Made by a program: the position numbers and the translations under genes
Assembly: GCA_001179505.1 (NCBI GenBank)
Contig: CDMY01000436.1
Location: forward strand, 305,276-369,275
Direction of reading: 5' to 3'
Length of the DNA stretch: 64,000 nucleotides
Origin: Vitrella brassicaformis
Taxonomy: Eukaryota; Sar; Vitrellaceae
The notes under the pieces: model-generated
The model's database searches: none
Told to the model about the DNA's origin: nothing
The model's input: only the letters and a program-made list of their open reading frames with translations
Shown here: positions 1-11,351 of the stretch, one piece after another
Numbering within the stretch: the first letter of the stretch is position 1
How the letters are laid out: every line of letters begins with the position of its first letter

Positions 1-1093
1 GGGGGGGGGGGGGGGGGGCAGGCCATCTGCATGGCTGCATGTGCCTGTGTGTGTGTGTGTGTGTCAGGGTGAATTTGATGATAGTTGGCGGCGGCATGGC
101 CTTCACCTTCAAGAAGGTCAACGAAGGCATGAGCATCGGCGGCTCGCTCTTCGACGAAGAGGGCGCAAAAATCGTACCCGAAATCATGGCCAAGGTAACC
201 AGCATACACACCACCCAGACACACACTTACCGACATCCATCCATCCATCTATCCATCCAATCATCAGGCCAAGGAGAAGGGCGTGGAGATTCTGCTCCCC
301 GTGGATTTCGTCTGCGGTGACAAATTCGACAAGGACGCTGCGGTGGGTAATGGGCACACGTGTCGTATGACAAAGCCCTGACTTCTCGTGGGGTGTGGTC
401 GTGTGAGTGCAGGTGAAGCAGGTTGGCGTGGGCGAGAGCATCCCCGACGGCTGGATGGGACTCGACTGCGGACCCAAGTCCATCGAAAACGCCAGAAACG
501 TAACTAACCAGTGCACCCGGCCCACCAGAGCGATGCGACATCTTGGGTATCGTCACATCATATCTCCTTTCGCCAGATGATATCCAAGGCCAAGTTGATA
601 GTGTGGAACGGGCCCCAAGGCGTGTTCGAGTTCCCCAACTTCGCCAAGGGCTCACTCGCATTCCTCGACGTGAGCCAACCACACACACACACACCCCTGC
701 ACACACATGGCTACTTGAAAAATGAAAATGTCTATACACATCGAACGCTCTCTCCCACTCCCCTCATTCTCTCTCCGTGTGTGTGTGTGTGTGTGTGTCT
801 GTGTGTGTGTCAGGCTGTTGTGTCTGCCACCGAGGCGGGTGCCATCTCCATTGTGGGCGGCGGCGACACGGCATCGCTGGTCGAGAACGCCGGCAAGGCC
901 GACAAGGTGCGCTGGCCAGCCTGTGTGTTGCGCGTGTGGCACGCGTCGAATCCATGTGTATGTGTTTCCTTCCTTTCTGGTGCGTGGCGTGCGATGGACA
1001 CAGATGTCTCACGTGTCGACTGGCGGCGGTGCGTCGCTGGAGCTGCTCGAGGGCAAGGAGCTGCCCGGCGTCGCCGCACTCTCCAACAAATAG
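1..1093 (+). CDS. PGK: Phosphoglycerate kinase, C-terminal part (5' end outside window)
   Basis: Glycolytic or plastid Calvin-cycle kinase that interconverts 1,3-bisphosphoglycerate plus ADP and 3-phosphoglycerate plus ATP. Six exons can be read: 68-194, 268-342, 413-499, 577-669, 814-906 and 1004-1093, all with GT-AG borders and matching frames. They give the C-terminal nucleotide-binding lobe: [40 protein letters not shown], the [10 protein letters not shown] loop and [13 protein letters not shown] near the end. The stop is TAG at 1091-1093. The N-terminal half lies upstream of the window, which opens with 18 G, probably a contig edge. The intron before the first visible exon ends in a (TG)n tract. 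The family call is near certain; whether the isoform is cytosolic or plastid cannot be judged without the N-terminus. Confidence 0.95.
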
Positions 1094-1316
1094 ACCATAC
1101 ACCACACCCACACCAAACACGGACGGGCCCACATAGCATAGCTCAGTGAGTGAGTCAGTGAGTGAGGGGGAGTTTGTCTGGCATACATACACGCGTATGA
1201 GATGGATGCGCTCATCTGAGATTGTCCTTCTTTTGTAGCTAGCCGCCGCCACGGCCCGGCGGGGCGAGGCCAGGCCAGGGGGGAGAGCTTTTTAATGCGA
1301 TGTCGTCCACGCGCGG

Positions 1317-1347
<31 letters not shown>

Positions 1348-1935
1348 CCTGATCTTTTTCCCTCAGTGCACCCGGCCATGCGTACATGTGTGTCTCCATG
1401 TGATGTGTGTGCACGAGCAACGAAGAGATGAGATGGGATGGGGGGGATGAGATGAGGTCTTTTTCGTTGGCAGGAATGGAAAGACCAGGAAGGGGCTGAC
1501 GCGGCGCATGACACAACACACCTGATGGAAGGCGTGTGTTGCGATTTTGATTGATTGGCTGATGGCTTCTCTGCATGTCGTGCGTGTCATGTCGTGCGTG
1601 TGCCGGCTTTCCTTTTGTCGCCGGACCAGGTAGATGGCACTGCTTGTTGTGTTTTTGTTCCCTGTTTTCTGGGTGTCTTGGTTGGTTGGCGAATGGCTGT
1701 TTGGCTCAATTGTGTTGTTTGCGTGTTTGTTTGTGTGTTTCCCTTTCGTCGATCCGATCGACGCGATGCGTGCATGCAGCGCGACTGTGTGTGTGTGTGT
1801 GCGAACGTCATAGATGCAGCCGGACAGACAAACAGATCCTGAGAGGCAATTGTTGTCGGAGCGTCCTGGGGGCCGTGTGGGGGCGTCTCTGAGACGGCGG
1901 TGTCGGGCCTCTGTGCCTTTCACCCTGGCTTGCTG
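1094..1935. other. Intergenic, no gene seen
   Basis: No protein family was recognised on either strand. It holds a (TC)n run near 1318-1346 and TG-rich low-complexity DNA. It probably contains the PGK 3' untranslated region and the 5' region of the next gene. Confidence 0.6.
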
Positions 1936-2304
1936 ATGGTGCTGTGTGCTGCGGTTGAAGGCCTTCTGCTTCAGCTGTTGATCCTCCTGGCCATTCCTTG
2001 GCACAGCCATTGCAGCTTTTTTCGGGATGACGTGTTGACGACGAACGCCACTTGGCCCAGGGAGTCAGATCCTCCCCCCCTTGACCCATGCCACAATCCC
2101 ACTATGGAGTAAGGCAGGAACTCCATGCGCAGGGCCACGACACTGCTCGTCTGTTTTGTTTGTTTCTTTGCCTTGTTCCTCGGTCGGTCGGTCGGTCGGT
2201 CTGCAGGACGTTCTCGTACTTTGTGACGCGGGACCTGGTGCTCCGTTGTGATGTGCGCCGCACACACGAACCGGGGCCACCTTCACGCAGCCAGACGGGC
2301 CAAA

Positions 2305-2344
<40 letters not shown>

Positions 2345-4134
2345 ACGTATGTGTGTGCCTGTGCCTGTGTGTGTGTGTTCCATGGATGCATCCATCACAC
2401 AGGTCGAGGTACTGCGCGATTGGCAGAGCCGACTTGTCAGTAGCCGTCTCGCAGGCAAGGAGGTGGTGGAGCTCGGTATGGCGGTGGTGGTGTCCGAAAA
2501 GTTCGGTGGAGCAGTGGGCCTCACACCGGTGTCGATCGGCGGCACGCGCCTGTATACCGGACAAACCAGGACGAAGACAGAACTGTACTCAAATGGAGGA
2601 TGCATGATCAACATGTAAGTACGTCTATCTCTCTCAGGGCTGCTCTTCCTCGTGAAGACGTGGGTGAATGCCATGGTGTGTGTGCGGGCGTGTGTGTGCG
2701 CAGGGTGGTTCCCGGCGTGAGTGACGAGGGCGACACGGTTGCCACAGGGACGGAGGTCATGTTGATCGTTCTGTCCTTCTTGGACTCACTCGGGTCTACA
2801 TGTAGGTGTCTTGTCACTGGGAGAGGTGGATGGATGGTTGGCATGAATGTCTTCATGCGTATGCGTCTGTGTGTGCGTGGACTCACCCAGGGTGCGATAC
2901 AGTGCATCTGTCGGACGATTCATCGAACATGTACCCAGTGCTCCTTCAGCGTTATGGTCAGCCATCCAGCCAGCCAGACGACAGTGCCTGTCTACTCGTG
3001 TGTGTATGCAATGCAGCCTTCTGGTACCACAGTTTCGGCTTCAGATACCAGCGAGAGGGTGACGAAACGGATGAAGAGTACCAGCAGGCCTGCCAGAGCA
3101 TGGTCGACCTCCTCACAGACACAGACACTGACCTGTACGACTTCCTGGATCAGCCCCTACTGGAAAAGAAGCTGAAACGGCTGGGTTTCAAAGAGGGCGA
3201 CGTCAACGCAGCCATCAAGCCACTGGCGCAGGAGTGTGTCCGCAACAAGGAGCGGACAGCCGCGTCTCCTCCTTCGTCGAAGGGTTCGGCCTTTCTGCGA
3301 CTGAAAGCACGATTGCATCCAAAGTACCCAACAGGTAAGTATGCGTGTCTATGTGCGTTCGTGTGTGTGTATGTGTGGGCCCACCCCACTATGTCTGTAT
3401 GCTTTTAGGCAGCATCGCTCACCAGGACATGTGTTTCGTGCAAGCGCTCGGCGAGCTGTATGAGCAGAGAGCAGAGAGAGAGCCCACGGTGGGCACCTCC
3501 AAGGTTGAGTCAGCACTTGGAGTTTTGCTCGACAGCCTGCCATCCGAGGCGAAAGACTGCCTAGCCGCTCCGGAGGCTGTCCGGCAAAGGGGAGATACCA
3601 AACAGTACATTCTTAACGAGATCATACAGACCGCAGGTAGAGCAGCGTTTATCGCACATGTATGCATGTATCGGTTTGTCTGTCTGTCTGCATGTCGCGA
3701 TCGGCCGATCCATCCATGCATTCGGCCGTGCATGGCATGCAACTGCTTATCTGCTGCAGACGAGCCCATTTACCTGACAGCGGCGGGAGAGAAGGGGAGC
3801 ACGAGCGAGGACGAACGCACTCGAGCAAGGGATCGTGAGCGAAGGAGGAAAAGACGTGACAGGCAAGCAGACACACACACACGAGAGACAGACACACGGA
3901 CAGGTTGACGGGCAGAGACAGACAGACAGACAGACAGACAAGTCGTAGGTCACACAGACGGACATTTATGCGCACACGCGTCCACTCTCTGTGTGTCTCC
4001 CCCGATCTCCTCTGTGCCCTACCAGAGAAACCCGAGGGCGAGACCGGAGCCCTCTGGGTGCGCGTGACCTAAGTCCGATAGGCGAAGCTCCGAGAAGGAG
4101 CTCCAGACATCGACGAGACAGAGACAGAGACTGA
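1936..4134 (+). CDS. Unknown protein with possible signal peptide and Arg/Ser-rich tail
   Basis: I do not recognise the family. The proposed start is ATG 1936, which gives a hydrophobic leader (MVLCAAVEGLLLQLLILLAI) that looks like a signal peptide or anchor. Exon 1 runs to about 2108; later coding blocks lie near 2208, 2402-2617, 2704-2800, 3029-3333, 3409-3635, 3760-3862 and 4026-4134. Recognisable text includes VELGMAVVVSEKFGGAVGL, an acidic stretch around DLYDFLDQPLLEKKLKRLGF, and a basic C-terminus (DERTRARDRERRRKRRDR, then SPLGARDLSPIGEAPRRSS) ending at TGA 4132-4134. The last intron, 3863-4025, starts with GC rather than GT. An RS-like tail is usual for nuclear RNA-processing factors and sits oddly with a signal peptide, so the N-terminal exon is the weakest part of the model. 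Confidence 0.55.
3863..4025 (+). other. GC-AG intron
   Basis: The exon ends CGTGACAG and the intron begins GCAAGC, the usual context of a GC donor. The acceptor is CCAG at 4022-4025. Splicing keeps the arginine-rich frame open to the stop at 4134; no nearby GT donor does so. Confidence 0.6.
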
Positions 4135-4757
4135 GAAACAACTACGCAGACAGTGACACAGACACACAGACATCTGGCTGCATGCCGAAGGGGTGCGAAT
4201 GCCGGTGGGACACGGTTAAGTGACTGTACATGCATCCTTAGATTGAGCAAATCATCGTTTGAGCAAGTCCAACAAAAAAAGAAAATGGTGATGAAGAGAA
4301 CGCACATAGCTCATACATGCATGCGACCCAGCAGAGAGATGAAACAGAAAGCCCCAAAGACGACAGCCCTGCGTCCGCAACCAACAAGTCACAGACAGAC
4401 TGACAGACTCTGTACTTGCATACTTCCATACTTGCCGTAACGAAGTAGGGGCCCGGAGGAGTTGAGAGTGGGATCACTGCAGAGGCGCTGCATTAAGAGC
4501 AGCCGGATGCATGAGCAGGTACATCTCCTTTCGGCTCGAGCTTGCAGGCCCCCACAAGCCCCCATAGAGGAGAAGGGCCTCAGTCTGCAATATTGCTGTC
4601 ACGGAGCATCATGCAGCAGCAGAATGGCATTCATGAAGAGAACAAACCCACTGCTCTCCCGCTGTCTCAAATCACATTCGGTTCGTTTTGTTCATCGCGC
4701 CTGACGTACACGGAAACGACTCCGCAGTGCAATGTCCGCCACATGTGATGCTGTGTG
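4135..4757. other. Intergenic, no gene seen
   Basis: No supported coding exon. It lies between the stop of the RS-tail gene and the ATG of the WD40 gene, both on the plus strand, and so should hold a 3' untranslated region and a promoter. Confidence 0.5.
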
Positions 4758-7626
4758 ATGCTTGCAGACCTCGGCGCCCCTCTTGGTTGTGTGAGTTATT
4801 CTCGTGAAGGCAAGAACCTTTGTGTGGGGTCGACGGAGGGCGTGAGAATCGTCGATGTGGACAACAGCCGATTGCTGCCCATTGGACACGACAAACACTC
4901 TGACAGTCAACTCGGTAAGGCCACTCGATGGGGCAGTCAGCAAGGATGTTGTACGTCCTGATTTGCTGTGGTTGATTGCTTTTTTGTTTTGTTTTTTTTT
5001 TTCAGGCGGGGCCACGCTGGCCGTCGCCTATTCGGCAGACAACACCACAATATGCTACGCAGCACAGGTAGAGGGAAGGCTTGCGACACAACAGTGGTCT
5101 GCCTTTGCTGCTTCCTGCAGGACCGCTCTCTTCGTTCTGTGGATGTGACCCAACGGCCTTTGCGAGAGACATCTCGTGTGTATCTGGACAAGCACACCCT
5201 CACAATCACACCCGCGTCGTCAAACAAATGGATATCCGCCACTGGTGAGGCCTTCTGCACCAACGTATGTATCGCCATTCCACCTTTTATCGTTTCTTCG
5301 TGTGTGCAGGGATGAATGGGCAGCTGGCGGTGTGGTCTCGCGAGTCTGGAGCGCTCCTGAATCCTCCCTGCACTCTGCATGATGGCCCGGTCATGGATGC
5401 CTGCCCTTTGTCCGAGTCTGAGGCGCCAACTCTTCTGGCCACTGTGGGGGAGACGTCGGGGATGGTCATCGTCGACCTTCTCAAATCTACCGCCGTCATG
5501 ACGGTAAGAGAAGGACAGGCAGCTCATGTCTCACATACGATGAGTTATCGGAGCTGATGTCTTGCTGCAGATTCCTGGTCGCTTCCATCGTGTTGCGAGC
5601 AACGGCAAGATTGTCATTGCGTGTAGCAGACAGGGCGACGTCCGCATGATGTCTGCGCGCAATCCGGCGCTGTATGAGGACTTTCTCATCCCTGCTGAGG
5701 CGCTGCAGCCACCCAATGCAGCTGGGAAGAGGGAAGGGGCGATGCAACCCGTCATTCGATCGCTCGCCGTGTCAGAGGTGAAAAGGAATGCAACGAAGTG
5801 AATGCAACCATGAACACCTTCACGATGGTTTTTTTTTGCATAGACGCTGGTGGCGATTGGCATGAAAACGGGAGAGGTTGTGTTGCTTGGTGCCGCATCG
5901 CCCGCACACGTGCAGTCAGCACACGAACCGGAGACCGAAGGTACGAAACAACCAAGGGAGGGAGGGCGACAAGGGCTTCATGCCTCCTCCAATGTGTGTG
6001 CAGGCGAGGAGGTTGTCAGCCTGCCCCCCGATGCGTCGTCGGGCACTCCCATGTCCGATCGAGTGGGCGACCTGTCCAAGACGCTCGATAGCGAGCAGGG
6101 CGGGCACGTCGACATGAGACTGAAACTCAACCTGGTGGCTGTTTTGAAGGGTACAGCACAACACGTGACCACGTAATCTTGTCGACAATGCCGGTGTGCC
6201 GTGTTGCAGGCCACAGCAAGGACGTGACTGGCATCACTTTCTCCGGCGACGGGTGCCGCGTTGCGTCTGTCAGCCTGGACGGCAAACTGAGAGTATGGGA
6301 CTGCTCTCCGCTCCTGTCGTCCCTCGCCGCGCCATCATCGGCCAGCCCAGCACTCCCTGAATGCCCTGCTGGCTCGCCCTCATTCATGTTCCGTGAGCCA
6401 CTAGTGCAGCGGCGGAGGGCGAGTAGCGGTGCCGCTGGTGGCGGGCAGCGTGAGCCCCGTGCCCAGTCCAGACAGGGGGCATCGCGACGGACATCCTCTC
6501 ACTCGTAGGCAATTCACTCGGAACGTGGCATCTCTACTTGAGACTACCTCTATTTCTATTTCTCTCAGCCGTCCACGCGGATCGTCGCCTCCCCGGAGCG
6601 TGTCTCCGTCAGGAGGGAGCCGCAAGGCGCCACCGCCAGGCAGAGACCGCTCGCCCACATCAGCCCAGCGGCAGTCGCCTAAGTCTCCCTCACTCAAGGG
6701 CCCTCCGCTCCCGCAGGAGCAGCCGGGCGACAAGATGTGGCACGATCGATTTCATCTCACGTCCTCCAAGGGAAACGATGGGAGACCCGTGTGCATGAGG
6801 TGAGCAACCGAGAGGACACTGCTTTGGATGGTTGATTTGGGGGATGTGTGTCTTCTCTCCCTTTGCAGGGATTACTTCGGTCATCCTAAGGCGGCCCCGC
6901 CTGAGCACCGCACGTTGCCCTCTGAGGTGTCGCCCAGCGACCGGCCGACCACCACGCACGTCCTCACCCGCTCAGGCAGCGTACAGCCGGCACACTTCGC
7001 TAAGACATCACAGGGGCTGCTCAGCCCGCCCGGCTCACCCGTGCACGGCCAGCCGGTGCCCAAGCTCGGTAGATCCAATACCGCCGGCCAGCTGCACCAC
7101 GAGATTCAGAGGGGCACACTAAGCAGCTCGGGCAGCCACTTCTTGCAGCACATATCTACTGTGGCGGACGATCGGCCCACCGCGCCGTTCGGGACGCCAG
7201 CCGAGTATTGGAAGCGGTACCAGGGCAGTGATGACATGTCCTCTCGGATGCAGATCAGACGGTGAGATCCACAGCCGCGAGAAAGGTCTTCTTTTGTGTG
7301 GGCGAATCCCATTGCCATATGGCAGGTTGGCGAGTGGGTTGACCTCTGAGGAGACCGTGCGGGAGTATTTGACCATGAACCACTCGAGACACAGACCAGG
7401 CGGCAACATGAAAGTAAGCGAGACACGAAGAAGGAAGAAGACATGGAGTGAAGATCGGTCCGTGTGTGTGGGGCAGGACAAGACGGGCCACATCGTCAAG
7501 TGGGACAATCGCTTCCACCTCCATCCCTCCCGCGACAACGCGCACGTCAATCCTCGTCTGCGGCAGTACTTCGAGCGAGAGACACCCCTCAAGAACAGAT
7601 ACACCCACTGGAAGCAGTCGTGTTGA
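4758..7626 (+). CDS. WD40-repeat protein with duplicated W-D-R-F-H / R-x-Y-F tail motif
   Basis: About ten exons with GT-AG borders. The start used is ATG 4758 (MLADLGAPLGCVSYSREGKN). The N-terminal half forms WD40-type blades: a GVRIVDVD strand, NKWISATGMNGQLAVWSRES near 5220-5350, and the clear blade GHSKDVTGITFSGDGCRVAS then DGKLRVWD at 6211-6303. A proline/serine/arginine-rich linker follows (SRPRGSSPPRSVSPSGG, about 6500-6720). The C-terminal part carries one motif twice: MWHDRFHLTSSKGND ... RDYF (6736-6880) and VKWDNRFHLHPSRDN ... LRQYF (7497-7575). The stop is TGA 7624-7626. WD40 proteins are binding platforms; the tail motif is not one I can name. A cytoskeletal or ciliary role is possible but only a guess. 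Confidence 0.8.
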
Positions 7627-8515
7627 GGATGAACCGACATGGATGGGACGCACTCGTCGACGACCGACCGACCGGCGGTGCCTCGTTCATTCACTCATTC
7701 GTATTTGTGTCGTCCGTTGCCTGATTATACGGTGACATTCATGCGTCGCGTGCCGTGCACCAACTGAACCCACTCGTCCAACCATTCTAGCAATACAGCA
7801 AAACAAACGGTTTTTCAGACACGCTCAGGTCCATCACTATTATCTGCAACCTCCACCGATTTAGACGTATGCTCGAACAACCGATCGCCAGCAAAACAGC
7901 CAGTTCCTCCCTCCCTCCCTCCCTGCCTTGATACACACCAAACACTGCCGGTCTCTCTTTATCCCCCTCTCTACAGTGCCACCCTACACCCACCGCCCTT
8001 GCCAAGATTGGTCATGTGCGGTGTCGCTCGACTTACGAAACTTCAGGATATAAGATGTAGGCACCGATAGCCTAAAAACACGTGGAGACACAGGGTGTCC
8101 TGTCCTTTCTCTCTCCCTTCATCCATCTCTTGCACACTCACCCTGTGATGGATAGGGCGACGCTGGTAGTGCCCAATGGATACGTGCTCTGCACAACTGG
8201 CTGGTTAGCTGGCTGAAAGGGTGATCCATCCATCCATCCATCACTGTATCAATGTGTGTATGTGTTATCTGTCTGTCCGTCTGTCTGTCTGTCTGCATGT
8301 CTGCATCGAAAACACACGAATTGGCTTGGCTTCCCTATACACGCGTAGATACTCTACAGGGGCGGTGGAAACGAAACAGGCCGCCGCCACAAACAGAACA
8401 TAGGAGTCAGGCATCGATGGATCGATAACATTACAAAGTACGCACCCATCAATGTGTCAATGTGTGTATGCGTCTTTCCCCCTGTCTGTCTGTGTCGGGG
8501 TGTGTGTGTGTGTGT
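7627..8515. other. Gap between convergent genes, one repeat copy
   Basis: No coding exon was identified. It contains (TCCC)n, (TCCA)n and (TCTG)n tracts and, at 8044-8100, a diverged copy of the dispersed hairpin repeat described separately. Confidence 0.6.
8044..8100 (+). repeat. Dispersed hairpin repeat, copy 1 (diverged)
   Basis: Core GATATAAGATGTAGGC then ACCGATAGCCT, followed by GTGGAGACACAGGGTG. It matches the core of the copies at 10150, 12780, 13411 and 15379. The outer stem AGGC/GCCT is kept although the loop differs. Confidence 0.6.
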
Positions 8516-9077
8516 TTATTTCTTGATGAGGTCGAGGAAGGGGTGGTCGTGCGAGGTGATGAGGGCCCCCTTGCGACCCCCGCCTGGTGTACCTGCTGGT
8601 GTGTGTGGTCCGAAGGTCATGGGCGGCGCCACGGACGACGCTGGCGCCTGCAGAGACGGGCTCGTGAGTAGTGATGACGTCCGCGGCCCCACTGCACCGG
8701 TCGATGCCCACGCACCGCCGCGGCTGGACGGGTACACAACGAGCGACTGGTCGGGCCGCCACGCCTCCACCATCGGCCGAAACACAACACTGACAGTACA
8801 CACAGCAGAGGCACAACCATGGGATGGGTGTTGCAAATCGCATTATCCATCGATCCAGCTGGCTGTCTGTCTCTTGACGTACTTGAATCCATCTGCGGCT
8901 TTCCATCGTCTATGGCATCAGCTCACCTTTTCATTAAGTAGTGCATCTCAAGCAGGTCCGTCAGCATCTCTACGGACCCCTTGACGTGGAGGACACCTCG
9001 AACGCACCGCCTGGACCGCCGGAAGCATTGCCACAGGCGGTGAAGGAATGCCACGGGCAGACGCCAGCATCTGCCTT
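8516..9077 (-). CDS. 3'-terminal exons of an unrecognised gene in the kinase-like array
   Basis: Two exons read on the minus strand. The first (about 9077-8936) gives LWQCFRRSRRCVRGVLHVKG then EMLTDLLEMHYLMK and ends at a GTGAGC donor. The second (about 8795-8516) gives VVFRPMVEAWRPDQSLVVYP, then a Ser/Pro-rich tail (SPSLQAPASSVAPPMTFGPH) and ends HPFLDLIKK before TAA. The splice phases agree, with one serine split across the intron. A related but interrupted copy of the last exon lies at 9530-9725. No family was recognised, and the 5' end of the gene was not found. Confidence 0.4.
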
Positions 9078-9529
9078 GGGGGGCTGGGACTGGTGTTTTC
9101 GTCAGCTACTAGAACGAACGGCACAGAGCGATGCACTTGCCACGCCATCAGGAGACTTGGAATCGGCCACACTGGGGCGTTTGCGGGCGACGCCCCCACG
9201 CCCACCGACACCATAATGCACCGCCACTCTCAGCTGACCCCCACTAACGCTGCTGGCGTCCCCGAACGGCGATGTGGCCGTGGCCGGCGACTGATGGTGC
9301 TTGGGGGGGGTGCTGTGTTGCTTTGGGGTACATGGCCGGGGGATATGGGTACAGTGGCGGCCGGGCAGTAGCAGCACCACCGCGGCACGGGTGTGGCGGC
9401 AAAGCCCTGAACAAAAGAGCAGCGCAGACGCACAAAGAGACGCAGACAGAGACACGAACGAGAATCATCCATCACACTACCATCACACCAGCCCCCTCCC
9501 CTCCCCTCCCTGTGCGTGTACCCACAGTA

Positions 9530-9725
9530 CCTGCTGGTGTGTGTGATCCGAACATTCAGGGTGGAGCCACAGATGAAGCCGGCGCCTGCAGAGACGGGCC
9601 AATACGGAGCGATGAGTTGGGAGGCTGCACAACACCGCTCGCTCCCGACACACTGCCGTGGCTGGACTTGGACTGCGACGCCTCCAGCATCGGCCGAGAT
9701 GTAACACTGACACGCAGCAGAGACA
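9530..9725 (-). pseudogene. Duplicated terminal exon with in-frame stop
   Basis: The minus-strand reading SVTSRPMLEASQSKSSHGSV ... GPSLQAPASSVAPP aligns with the exon at 8516-8795 (VVFRPMVEAW ... SPSLQAPASSVAPP), then meets TGA where the other copy reads Met-Thr. FGSHTPAG resumes after the stop, matching FGPHTPAG. It looks like a tandem duplicate that has lost its tail, or an alternative terminal exon that ends earlier. Confidence 0.5.
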
Positions 9726-9854
9726 ACCACCAATCATACGCCCGCGCATGTGCTGTGCTGTGCTGTGCTGCAATGCAGGTTCCGTTCCACCCATCTATCT
9801 AGCTGGCTGTGTCTTTCGGGTGACTGGCTGGCTGACGTACGGTACGGTACGCAC

Positions 9855-11340
9855 TTAAAGGTCGGTCAGCTTGGATGGGTCTTCTGAGCCACCAGCTGCC
9901 GTGGCCTTGTTGACACCGACGACTACAACTGATTCCTTGCTCAAGAGACACAACCAAATGAATTCGAAAGGACCCGTGGCTGTTCCTCTTTACATACTGA
10001 CCTGCGGGGCCCTTGGCCCGTAGCGTTGGGCAGCAGGCGTCGACAGGGTTTTCGGCCTCCTCCACATGTCTACAATTTGACAATAACAAATTGAGCTCAA
10101 TGCCTACCTGTCTGTGCGCCTCCGTCCGCGAGAATCGGAAGAAGAGACCCCAGAATATAAAATGTAGACAACGATTGCCAGGCCCCGCCCGCCTGCACAC
10201 AGACAAGTATCTCAGTACTGTACATGTCTCTGTCTTCTTCTGAGCGGCAGCACACCTTCCGCCATTGATTCCTTTATCTGACGACACAGAAGAGGTGACC
10301 CAGACAGCCTCAGCCGTGGTGTGTGTACTGCGTCCATGTGGTGACTGAGGTGCATACGCATTGAGTGGGGGCGAGGGCGGGTGGATAGCCTCCAGCTCGA
10401 CGGCAACCGCACTCGCACTGTCGCTGCTGCTCGGGTCGGAGTGCACATGCTGGCCCTCAGTCGCCTCCTCTCCCTTCTCAGGAACCTCAACCACCTGCAT
10501 GGCACACAGACAGACAGACAGACAGATTACATGTACGTATGTTATCCGTGCCGGCCGATGTGATGTGTCCGTCCGTCCATGCATCACTTAGACGGCCTGC
10601 TTCTCTGTGTGTGTGCAACCTGCCTCATTTACCATTTGATGAATCACAGTGTCGGTGTCGCTGGGCGTGTCGTCAGCCACCTCGCCCTCTCCCTCTCCCT
10701 CGGCCGCAGCAGCACCGACCTCTCCGTCCTCTACGACCGCGGATGCCCCCTGCTCGGCCTCTCCCTGGGGCTCTTCTGCAGACGTCTCGGCGTCCTGTGG
10801 CTGGGCTGCCGGGTCTGCGATGGTGGCTGTGGGCTCGCCCTGGTCGGCGATCTCCTCCTGCTGTGGAGGCTGCTGGTCGGGCTCGTGGATGATCAGAGTG
10901 GTCTTGTGGAGGGTGGTGAGATCGGCCGGGACTTGAACCATACCCTGCAATTCCATCCCAGTGACCGTTCTTCCTGACTGACTGACCATTGTCATGGGGC
11001 TGTAGTGCTCCTCGAGCGACGGTGACCACGTGACGTCGCCGACGCGCTTGGTGAGGCGGGGTATCATGAGCCAGTCGCGATCCGTGGCGGACACATCCAG
11101 ACCAAACACTGTGGGCTGGCACAACTGCAGGGACACACGCGAAAGATGAGATGCACCAGTGCTTATATTTACACGCACCCACGGTGTGTGTGACATGACT
11201 TGACAGCTTCGATCTGCCTCGCTGGCTCGCCACAAATGCATAGCTGTCTGTCTGTCTGTCTGTCTGTCTGTGCATATAATATGTACCTCCCTACCTTCAG
11301 AATGAGGTCGCTGAAGTGAACTGTGGTGGTTGAAGTGGAA
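9855..11340 (-). CDS. Acidic, Glu/Pro/Gln-rich protein of the kinase-like array (unknown)
   Basis: Minus-strand exons in order: about 11340-11286 (STTTVHFSDLILK), 11126-10985 (LCQPTVFGLDVSATDRDWLM then IPRLTKRVGDV), 10943-10637 (GMVQVPADLTTLHKTTLIIH, then a long Glu/Gln/Ala-rich stretch ending SDTDTVIHQM), about 10497-10235 (VVEVPEKGEEATEGQHVHSD), about 10075-10003 and 9930-9855, ending EDPSKLTDL before TAA. The SDTDTVIHQM exon end is the same module found at 12222-12270 and 13911-13968 in the neighbouring loci, so this is a member of the array. The short second exon could be a diverged kinase N-lobe, but no catalytic motif is visible. Start not identified. Confidence 0.4.
10150..10190 (+). 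repeat. Dispersed hairpin repeat, copy 2 (diverged)
   Basis: Reads AGAATATAAAATGTAGAC then AACGATTGCCAGG, matching the core of the other copies. It sits between exons of the minus-strand gene ending at 9855. Confidence 0.55.
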
Positions 11341-11351
11341 GGCGGCACCTA

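Noticed and set aside
1-18. G18 at the window start as a telomere or biological homopolymer
   Set aside because: It sits at a sequence edge inside a PGK intron and resembles the gap borders at 42.7 kb; most likely an assembly edge.
7787-8005. Minus-strand frame of 72 codons
   Set aside because: Low-complexity (GGGA)n translation with no family likeness and no neighbouring exons.
7627-8515. tRNA or other structured RNA genes in intergenic regions
   Set aside because: No cloverleaf with a conserved T-loop or anticodon arm was found by eye in this or the other gaps.
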